From the NCBI GenBank assembly GCA_012965485.1, contig DTSF01000344.1:1-6496 (forward strand): a stretch of 6,496 nucleotides of DNA. The letters are read 5' to 3'. Below the pieces are notes generated by a model, which was not told the origin of the DNA, ran no database searches, and worked only from the letters and a program-made list of their open reading frames with translations. Positions within the stretch are counted from its first letter, which is position 1. Each line of letters begins with the position of its first letter. Shown in pieces: positions 1-4,490 of the stretch. Both the position numbers and the translations under genes were made by a program. Source of the DNA: Dehalococcoidia bacterium (lineage in GTDB: Bacteria; Chloroflexota; Dehalococcoidia; SAR202; UBA826).

Positions 1-7
1 TACCTCA

Positions 8-13
8 CTCCTT
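8..13 (-). promoter_or_regulatory. Possible ribosome binding site for a gene beyond the left edge
   Basis: On the minus strand, 21 nt after the dnaB stop codon, the sequence reads AAGGAG and is followed by seven bases (TGAGGTA) up to the window edge. That is a good Shine-Dalgarno match at a distance where a start codon could lie at or just past the edge. I infer that another minus-strand gene follows dnaB closely, possibly in the same transcript. No start codon is visible, so this stays tentative. Confidence 0.35.
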
Positions 14-34
14 TTATAAAACCTTGAAATGCCA

Positions 35-1405
35 TTATGCACTTACTGAGTCTTGCTGATAAGTTTCTAGATTCTCAAATTTAACGAAACGTTCTTGAAA
101 ATAAAGCTTTATTCCCCCAGTTCGACCATTTCTATGTTTGGCTACTATTATGTCTGCAATGTTAGCTGGATATTCTTGGGTTGGATATCGTTTTTCCCAG
201 GCCTCAGGGTCGATGTATCTATCTTCACGATGTATGAAAGCAACTACATCAGCGTCCTGCTCTATACTGCCACTTTCTCGTAAATCGGATAACATGGGCC
301 GGTGATCTGGACGTTGTTCTATTGCTCGGCTTAGCTGTGAGCAGGCTAACACCGGTACGTTAAGATCTCTAGCCATACCTTTCAACGATCTTGATATTTC
401 TCCCATTTCCTGAACCCTGTTGCTATTTCTACCCCCACTGCCATTTATCAGCTGCAGGTAGTCCACTATTATGAGGTCTAGACCTCTCTCTGCTTGAAGG
501 CGTCTGGCTTTGCTACGCATCTCAACGATCGTTTGAAATGGAGTGTCGTCGATGTATAGGGGAAGGTCAGAAAGATTGCCAATTGCATCGAAGAGTCTTT
601 GCTCTTCCGATTCATTGATTAATTGAAGACGCAGTCTATGGCTATCTACACGGGCTTCACTTGAAAGAAGGCGGAGGGCTATTTGTGCGGCACTCATTTC
701 TAGACTGAAAATACCAACATTGTTACCATTAGCCGCTGCTGCTGCTGCCATGTTAATGGCCAGGGTACTTTTCCCTAGACTAGGCCTCGCGGCCACTATT
801 AATAGGTCAGATCGCTGCATTCCCCCTCCCAAAAGCTGATCAAATTGATTGTAACCACTTTGGACAGGTGCCAACGTATTTATGTCCGGTTGTAGACTTT
901 CAGCCATATAATTGTCGAGAACATCACGCAATGCGGTGAAATCCCTTGTTCCTCCTTCGGAACGGATGCTGAAAAGAAGCTCTTCTGCCCGATTTAACGA
1001 TTCGGCGGTGTCAGGGGAACTTTCATACCCTATGTTTGCAATAGAGCCGGCAGCTTGCACAAGTTGCCGCATAATGGATGTTCTTTGGACTATTTGAGCA
1101 AAATGCAGTATGTGAGCTGGGCTTGGCACCCCATTGACCATATCTGATAGATGAACCGATCCTCCTACAGAATCCAATTTTTCTTGGAGAGACAATTCAT
1201 GAGCTACGGTTACCTGATTTATGACCTCATTTCTGCCAGATAAATTCAAACAAGCCTCAAAGCAGTATCGGTTTTTTTCCAGGTAAAAATCAGTGGGTTT
1301 CAATATAGAAGACACTTTTGACAATGAATCTCCATCCAGTAACAAAGATCCTATGACAGAGTGTTCAGCTTCGATATCGTGTGGCAGAGTTCTATCGGTG
1401 TACAA
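35..1405 (-). CDS. dnaB: Replicative DNA helicase DnaB
   Basis: This is the hexameric 5'-3' helicase that unwinds DNA at the replication fork and works with primase and the clamp loader. The 456-residue length is usual for the family. The N-terminal domain (about residues 8-110) opens with PHDIEAEHSVIGSLL, close to the family's PxxxEAE start. A linker follows, then a RecA-like ATPase from about 180. The Walker A motif is ARPSLGKST (206-214), with K212 and S213 as the nucleotide-binding residues. SLEM (234-237) carries the likely catalytic E236, and the Walker B motif LIIVDYLQLI ends in D315. KHRNG (423-427) corresponds to the arginine-finger region. There is no intein, although this family is a common intein host. 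The start is TTG at 1405: no ATG, GTG or TTG lies between it and the in-frame upstream stop, GGGAG sits 6 nt upstream, and the protein then begins at the conserved N-terminus. It lies 100 nt after rplI on the same strand, a common pairing in bacteria. Confidence 0.97.
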   Translation of the reverse strand: MYTDRTLPHDIEAEHSVIGSLLLDGDSLSKVSSILKPTDFYLEKNRYCFEACLNLSGRNEVINQVTVAHELSLQEKLDSVGGSVHLSDMVNGVPSPAHILHFAQIVQRTSIMRQLVQAAGSIANIGYESSPDTAESLNRAEELLFSIRSEGGTRDFTALRDVLDNYMAESLQPDINTLAPVQSGYNQFDQLLGGGMQRSDLLIVAARPSLGKSTLAINMAAAAAANGNNVGIFSLEMSAAQIALRLLSSEARVDSHRLRLQLINESEEQRLFDAIGNLSDLPLYIDDTPFQTIVEMRSKARRLQAERGLDLIIVDYLQLINGSGGRNSNRVQEMGEISRSLKGMARDLNVPVLACSQLSRAIEQRPDHRPMLSDLRESGSIEQDADVVAFIHREDRYIDPEAWEKRYPTQEYPANIADIIVAKHRNGRTGGIKLYFQERFVKFENLETYQQDSVSA

Positions 1406-1411
1406 CCCAAT

Positions 1412-1416
1412 CTCCC
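1412..1416 (-). promoter_or_regulatory. dnaB ribosome binding site (supports a TTG start)
   Basis: On the minus strand GGGAG is followed by six bases and then TTG at 1405. The spacing is good, and no ATG or GTG is available in frame between the upstream stop (1457-1459) and this position. The site therefore decides the start in favour of TTG. Confidence 0.6.
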
Positions 1417-1444
1417 GGGGTCCAATTTGGCGTATGGGTTGTCG

Positions 1445-1474
1445 ATTATCACATGATCACTTCCACGCAATCAA
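1445..1474 (-). promoter_or_regulatory. Candidate dnaB promoter in the rplI-dnaB gap
   Basis: On the minus strand TTGATT (1469-1474) is separated by 18 nt from GATAAT (1445-1450), and TGT directly before the -10 hexamer gives an extended -10. Transcription would start near 1438, leaving a leader of about 32 nt before the TTG codon. I found no terminator after rplI, so dnaB may be read both from this site and by read-through from rplI. This rests on pattern matching only. Confidence 0.4.
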
Positions 1475-1505
1475 GTCGAAATGCTATCGATAATTCAGTT
1501 TCCGC

Positions 1506-2147
1506 TTACTCTTGGGAATCTTCCTGTGATTCGGCTTCTGTCATATTACTTTCCTGAAGCTTAACAGAAGATACTGGAACGTCTTCTTCTATATCTGAGT
1601 CCGAGATCTCTTCAGGGGTACCATCCGAGTCACCTTCCGGTGCCAACTTGTCTTCATCCGACTCTTCGTTTTCTTGAGCAACCATCTCAAAAGGGTCGGT
1701 GCCGGTGGCGTAAACAGTAACTTTTATTAGGGCATTCACATCTGAGTAAAGTCTTAGTGGAACTTCGTATGTTCCTACGTCTCTGATGGGATCATCAAGT
1801 TGCACCAATCTTCTTTCAATTTCTATGCCCGTCTCTTCCGCCAATGCATCAGCTACCATGGTGCCAGTCACAGAACCATAAAGCCGATTATTGGACCCAG
1901 CTCTCATTTCAATACTTATTTCCGTCCCGTCTAAGGTTCCAGCCAAATTTTTCATTTCATCCAGCCGATACGTCCTGGAAGTGGCAGCATTCTTTGTGAG
2001 TTTGTGAATTCTTTGTAGGTTGTTGTGGGTGGCCGGTGCGGCAAGGTTTTTAGGGATAAGGTAATTTCTTGCAAAGCCATTTTTTACTTCCTTAATTTCT
2101 CCCCCTAATGCAACCCCTTGGACATCTTCTATAAAGACAACTCTCAT
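1506..2147 (-). CDS. rplI: 50S ribosomal protein L9 (bL9) with long acidic C-terminal tail
   Basis: bL9 binds 23S rRNA near the base of the L1 stalk and helps keep the reading frame. The N-terminal domain (1-50) is typical: MRVVFIEDVQGVALGGEIKE, then VKNGFARNYLIPKNLA, which contains the signature glycine and aromatic residues. A helical connector (about 41-75) leads to the C-terminal domain (76-148), which contains the family motif NNRLYGSVT (86-94). The usual length is about 150 residues, but this protein has 213. Residues 158-213 form an extra tail with 22 Asp/Glu and only two Lys, rich in Ser and Pro and probably disordered. The ATG start is supported by AGGA 9 nt upstream and by the conserved N-terminus. 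The gene precedes dnaB on the same strand and follows the DUF1232 gene by 114 nt, where its own promoter appears to lie. What the tail does is unknown. Confidence 0.96.
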   Translation of the reverse strand: MRVVFIEDVQGVALGGEIKEVKNGFARNYLIPKNLAAPATHNNLQRIHKLTKNAATSRTYRLDEMKNLAGTLDGTEISIEMRAGSNNRLYGSVTGTMVADALAEETGIEIERRLVQLDDPIRDVGTYEVPLRLYSDVNALIKVTVYATGTDPFEMVAQENEESDEDKLAPEGDSDGTPEEISDSDIEEDVPVSSVKLQESNMTEAESQEDSQE

Positions 2148-2156
2148 TGTTTATAT

Positions 2157-2160
2157 TCCT
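2157..2160 (-). promoter_or_regulatory. rplI ribosome binding site
   Basis: On the minus strand AGGA lies 9 nt before the ATG of rplI. It sits only two bases after the 3' arm of the leader hairpin (2163-2168), so folding of that hairpin could affect ribosome access. Confidence 0.5.
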
Positions 2161-2162
2161 GT

Positions 2163-2195
2163 AACCCGCAAGTCTGATCGTATTTATGACGGGTT
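2163..2195 (-). repeat. Inverted repeat (hairpin) in the rplI leader
   Basis: On the minus strand AACCCG (2190-2195) pairs perfectly with CGGGTT (2163-2168) around a 21-nt loop. A U-G pair could extend the stem to seven. It lies in the rplI leader just upstream of the ribosome binding site and has no T run after it, so it is not a terminator. A role in translational control is possible but is inference. Confidence 0.4.
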
Positions 2196-2216
2196 TGTGT
2201 TTGTTTTTTGTGTTTG
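2194..2216 (-). repeat. Perfect 10-nt direct repeat in the rplI leader
   Basis: On the minus strand CAAACACAAA occurs twice (2207-2216 and 2194-2203), separated by AAA. Apart from the hairpin downstream of it, this A/C-only stretch makes up most of the 5' half of the predicted leader. It should be single-stranded in RNA. Such a stretch could act as a translation enhancer or protein-binding site, or it could be chance in AT-rich DNA. Confidence 0.55.
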
Positions 2217-2228
2217 GCAAGAGCGGGA

Positions 2229-2237
2229 ATTATAACA
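2229..2237 (-). promoter_or_regulatory. rplI promoter (perfect extended -10)
   Basis: The minus strand reads TGTTATAAT, a consensus -10 hexamer with the TGn extension. The sequence 17 nt upstream (ATAAGA) is a poor -35, as is common for extended -10 promoters. Transcription would start near 2222, about 75 nt before the rplI ATG. The site lies just downstream of the DUF1232 stop codon, so rplI and dnaB can be transcribed independently of that gene. Confidence 0.55.
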
Positions 2238-2261
2238 TATGGACTTATAGTTCTTATTGAA

Positions 2262-2588
2262 TTACTGGGAATCGGTAGGCTCGTCGATTATGCGATATTT
2301 CCCTTCAACAATATCGGTTTTTTTCTGTTGATTTTCTTTTGCCCTGGAATTTTTCATTGTATCGGATAATTTTCTGAGTGGGCCAAAAATCATAAAAATT
2401 ATTATTGAGCCCACAAGGATGATAATGTCATCTAAAAACCCTAGGATGGGCAGCATGTCAGGGACGATGTCAAATGGTAAGATGACATAAGCGAGACCTA
2501 GGGCAGGTAAAAGCTTGTATTTGAAAGGGATTTTTCTATCAAGCATTAATTTCAAGAAAATTATTGGTAATCGGCCCATATTTTTCAC
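2262..2588 (-). CDS. DUF1232 (YkvA-type) small membrane protein
   Basis: This is a small integral membrane protein of a widespread family with no settled biochemical function. The family signature is clear: a PFDIVPD motif (38-44) and then GFLDD (50-54). These are flanked by hydrophobic stretches at about 24-39 and 51-69 that could form two membrane segments. The N-terminus is basic. The tail from about 71 to 108 is polar and charged and probably cytoplasmic. The listed start is GTG at 2588, but an ATG three codons later (2579) is equally possible. Neither has a clear Shine-Dalgarno sequence, although a good promoter lies upstream. The gene precedes rplI on the same strand and diverges from holA. 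I see nothing linking its function to its neighbours. Confidence 0.85.
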   Translation of the reverse strand: MKNMGRLPIIFLKLMLDRKIPFKYKLLPALGLAYVILPFDIVPDMLPILGFLDDIIILVGSIIIFMIFGPLRKLSDTMKNSRAKENQQKKTDIVEGKYRIIDEPTDSQ

Positions 2589-2615
2589 TTTGGGTGTGAT
2601 TATTTTATGTCTATC

Positions 2616-2644
2616 TTAAATTCTATTATATTTCTGGGTATAAG
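2616..2644 (+). promoter_or_regulatory. Candidate holA promoter
   Basis: TTAAAT (2616-2621) and TATAAG (2639-2644) are 17 nt apart, upstream of the holA TTG start, which would give a leader of about 23 nt. The -35 match is weak (3 of 6). It overlaps the stronger minus-strand promoter for the DUF1232 gene, so the two could interfere with each other. Confidence 0.3.
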
Positions 2645-2653
2645 ACTTGTTGA
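2625..2653 (-). promoter_or_regulatory. Promoter of the DUF1232 gene
   Basis: On the minus strand TCAACA (2648-2653, 4 of 6 consensus) is spaced 17 nt from a perfect TATAAT (2625-2630). Transcription would start near 2618, about 30 nt before the GTG start codon. It faces away from holA and overlaps that gene's candidate promoter. Confidence 0.5.
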
Positions 2654-2663
2654 GATTATCATT

Positions 2664-2670
2664 GGGGTGA
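2664..2670 (+). promoter_or_regulatory. holA ribosome binding site (supports a TTG start)
   Basis: GGGGTGA is followed by AAAA and then TTG at 2675. It matches the GGTGA part of the extended Shine-Dalgarno sequence. A stop codon lies in frame at 2651-2653 and no ATG, GTG or other TTG lies between, so TTG is the only sensible start. Confidence 0.6.
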
Positions 2671-2674
2671 AAAA

Positions 2675-3649
2675 TTGATAGTTGTTTTGGAAGGGAAAGA
2701 TGAATTTAGGCTTTCAGAGCGAGTATCTGAGTTTCGCCTAACAGTAACCCCACCGGAAATGTCGGATATCAACACCACCATGTTAGATGGAAAAATTGTA
2801 ACCATAGACGAACTGTTAACATCATTATCAACAGTCCCGTTTATGGCTGATAGGCGATTAGTCATTGTGGAGGGTTTACTTAATAGGTTGGGTGGTGTGA
2901 ATAAAAGATCCGCAGGTTCAAAAAAAGATTTAACTGAATGGCTTAATTTTCCAGATCTATTGACGAATTTACCTCCAACAGCCAATTTATTGCTAATTGA
3001 GAGAGAATCATTACCTTCTAATAAATTCTTGTCCACTATTCTTAAACTTGGACAGGTTGAAAAATTTTCACCACTTAGACATCGAGATCTACTAGAATGG
3101 ATAAACACCCGTTGTTTGGAATTGGATCTAGACATCGAACGCACTGCGGTAACTCTTATAGCGGATTCTGTAGGAAGTGAATTGCGTTTAATCGATTCTG
3201 AACTAAATAAAATCAAAACCTACTCGCGTGGTCGTTTGATAACTAGAGAAGATATAACCCTCATGGTCCCTTATGTGCGACAGCAAAATGTGTTTAGAGT
3301 TGTAGATTCCGTAATAGAAGGCCGGACTAGAGATGCTCTAAATGCCTCATCAATGCTTATAGGTTTGGGAGAATCTCCTTCTGGAATTGTGAGGATGATA
3401 GAAAGGCAACTTCGCTTTCTATTACTGGCTAAACATCTATTGAGTCGGAAAATGCCAGCAGGTGATATTGGCAAGCGTATTAATTTGTCTGGCTATCCCT
3501 TGCAAAAGACTTTGGAGATGGAAAGAAAAATTTCCCAGGCCAGGATTATGAGTATGCACGATAATCTTTTGAAATCTAATATTCGTGTGAGGGAAGGAAA
3601 ATTAACTGAACAAGAATCCTTTGACCTACTGATATCAGAACTTCGTTAA
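2675..3649 (+). CDS. holA: DNA polymerase III delta subunit (clamp loader)
   Basis: Delta is the clamp-loader subunit that opens the beta sliding clamp so it can be placed on primed DNA. The 324-residue length fits the family. The protein opens with IVVLEGKDEFRLSERV, the usual first strand and 'G-D-F' start of bacterial delta. SLSTVPFMADRRLVIVEGL (about 50-68) matches the conserved stretch of domain I. A small helical lid (about 135-205) includes GSELRLIDSELNKI, and the segment after QQNVFRVVDSVIEG (203-216) forms the C-terminal collar domain. As expected for delta, there is no functional Walker A motif. The start is TTG, supported by GGGGTGA and by an in-frame stop just upstream. The gene diverges from the DUF1232 gene and ends 7 nt before the stop of the convergent PHP gene. 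The common partner rpsT is not next to it here. Confidence 0.9.
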   Translation: MIVVLEGKDEFRLSERVSEFRLTVTPPEMSDINTTMLDGKIVTIDELLTSLSTVPFMADRRLVIVEGLLNRLGGVNKRSAGSKKDLTEWLNFPDLLTNLPPTANLLLIERESLPSNKFLSTILKLGQVEKFSPLRHRDLLEWINTRCLELDLDIERTAVTLIADSVGSELRLIDSELNKIKTYSRGRLITREDITLMVPYVRQQNVFRVVDSVIEGRTRDALNASSMLIGLGESPSGIVRMIERQLRFLLLAKHLLSRKMPAGDIGKRINLSGYPLQKTLEMERKISQARIMSMHDNLLKSNIRVREGKLTEQESFDLLISELR

Positions 3650-3652
3650 CTG

Positions 3653-3665
3653 TCTGTTATACAGA
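3653..3665. repeat. Short inverted repeat between the convergent holA and PHP genes
   Basis: TCTGT-TAT-ACAGA forms a perfect 5-bp stem with a 3-nt loop across the 7-nt gap between the two stop codons, overlapping the PHP stop. It lacks a GC-rich stem and a T run, so it is at best a weak bidirectional stop signal. No better terminator is visible for either gene. Confidence 0.25.
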
Positions 3666-4307
3666 GTGAATATCCAATTTTCTGGCATCATATCTGCCGG
3701 ATTTTATCGAAACAATGAGGTCATCCAATCCAGCGATTTTGTCATAAAATTCTGTGGCATAAGTGCCTATATCAGATAGCTTGTGTGCATCGCTTGCCCC
3801 AGTCCCAGGCATTTTAAGTTCCTTGGCCAAATTGCCAGAAAATTCATTTTCTTTTTCCGTTCCCCTGCCGTTTCTTATTTCTATACCGTCCACCATGCCA
3901 AATACTTCATTCCTCAACCCCCGGCGTATCATTTCGGAATAGGAAGTTTTATCCTGAGGTGCATTTTCGCAGTACACCCTTCGATATGGGTGGGCAACCC
4001 CTATAGCGCCGCCTGCCTCATCTACAAGGCTTTTTACGAAGGTTGATTTGTGCATTCCGAAAATATATTCAGTCAAACCATACACTAATAAATGGCCCTC
4101 TTCAGTGGTTACTTCACACCCTGGGATTACTAGAAAATCATTGTCTTTGCCGAGTTTTTCCACTTCTGAAGGATTCCAAAATCCATCGTGATCAGTCAAA
4201 CAAACTCCATCCAAGCCAATCAATTTTGCTCGAGTGATGAGTTCTTCTGGGGTCAGGGTGCTGTCGTCGGAGGTTGGGTATGTATGGGTGTGAATATCTA
4301 TCAGCAT
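3657..4307 (-). CDS. PHP-domain metal-dependent phosphoesterase
   Basis: This is a stand-alone PHP (polymerase and histidinol phosphatase) protein, a metal-dependent phosphoesterase fold. The likely metal ligands are all present: HTH (H6, H8), D14/D15, LTDHD (H40), PGCEVTT (E65), AHPYR (H106) and GASDAH (D173, H175). Its 216 residues hold essentially the catalytic domain and nothing else. It is too short for, and unlike, the PolX or DnaE fusions. Relatives include nucleoside 3',5'-bisphosphate or oligoribonucleotide phosphatases of the YciV/TrpH group and many uncharacterised proteins, so the substrate cannot be assigned. The ATG at 4307 must be the start or very near it, because the first ligand is at residue 6, yet no Shine-Dalgarno sequence precedes it. 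The gene converges with holA and diverges from the Clp ATPase gene. Confidence 0.88.
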   Translation of the reverse strand: MLIDIHTHTYPTSDDSTLTPEELITRAKLIGLDGVCLTDHDGFWNPSEVEKLGKDNDFLVIPGCEVTTEEGHLLVYGLTEYIFGMHKSTFVKSLVDEAGGAIGVAHPYRRVYCENAPQDKTSYSEMIRRGLRNEVFGMVDGIEIRNGRGTEKENEFSGNLAKELKMPGTGASDAHKLSDIGTYATEFYDKIAGLDDLIVSIKSGRYDARKLDIHSV

Positions 4308-4344
4308 GTGTATTGATTGTATTACATGTTACTGATGGTCATGC

Positions 4345-4374
4345 TTTGTATTTCCCAAGGTAACTGAGAATCAA
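4345..4374 (-). promoter_or_regulatory. Candidate promoter of the PHP gene
   Basis: On the minus strand TTGATT (4369-4374) is spaced 18 nt from TACAAA (4345-4350). It would give a leader of about 31 nt with no Shine-Dalgarno sequence before the ATG at 4307. The match is modest, and other AT-rich hexamers nearby could serve instead. Confidence 0.3.
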
Positions 4375-4417
4375 TGATAAATAAAGGGCTGTGGCAGCTA
4401 TGTTACACAACCTTGAG

Positions 4418-4446
4418 TTGAATCGTGTCAATCTTATTGATATTAT
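4418..4446 (+). promoter_or_regulatory. Promoter of the Clp ATPase gene
   Basis: TTGAAT (4418-4423) and TATTAT (4441-4446) are exactly 17 nt apart, a good sigma70-type match. Transcription would start near 4453, about 38 nt before the ATG. The usual heat-shock operators, CIRCE (TTAGCACTC/GAGTGCTAA) and the CtsR heptad repeat (GGTCAAA), are absent by eye from the whole 183-nt intergenic region. Confidence 0.5.
4428..4440. repeat. Inverted repeat inside the Clp promoter spacer
   Basis: TCAAT-CTT-ATTGA lies between the -35 and -10 hexamers, where a bound repressor would block RNA polymerase. The same half-sites also occur alone at 4312-4316 and 4371-4375 in this intergenic region. Five-base AT-rich arms are easily found by chance, so an operator role is only a suggestion. 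Confidence 0.3.
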
Positions 4447-4475
4447 ATAAACCAGACGATGAAAATATTATTTGT

Positions 4476-4483
4476 AGAGGGGG
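4476..4483 (+). promoter_or_regulatory. Ribosome binding site of the Clp ATPase gene
   Basis: AGAGGGGG ends 7 nt before the ATG at 4491. It is the clearest purine-rich site upstream and fixes the start codon, together with the conserved N-domain that begins a few residues later. Confidence 0.55.
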
Positions 4484-4490
4484 CGATAAC

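Noticed and set aside
35..1405. Possible intein or phage origin for dnaB
   Set aside because: The frame is continuous at normal length across the Walker A site, and the neighbours are chromosomal housekeeping genes (rplI, holA).
2204..2209. T6 run in the rplI leader region considered as a plus-strand terminator
   Set aside because: No GC-rich stem lies directly before it, and no plus-strand gene ends upstream. It is better explained as the complement of the A/C repeat.
2231..2249. TATAA/TTATA inverted repeat over the rplI promoter
   Set aside because: Five AT-only pairs around a 9-nt gap are expected by chance here, and the -10 hexamer itself accounts for one arm.
2659..3216. A 185-codon open frame on the minus strand opposite holA
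   Set aside because: It lies wholly antisense to the well-supported holA gene, and its Ser/Arg-rich translation resembles no family. It is a shadow of the holA frame.
3783..4237. Plus-strand open frames opposite the PHP gene
   Set aside because: Their translations are rich in Cys, His and Pro without domain signals, while the minus strand carries the full set of PHP metal ligands.
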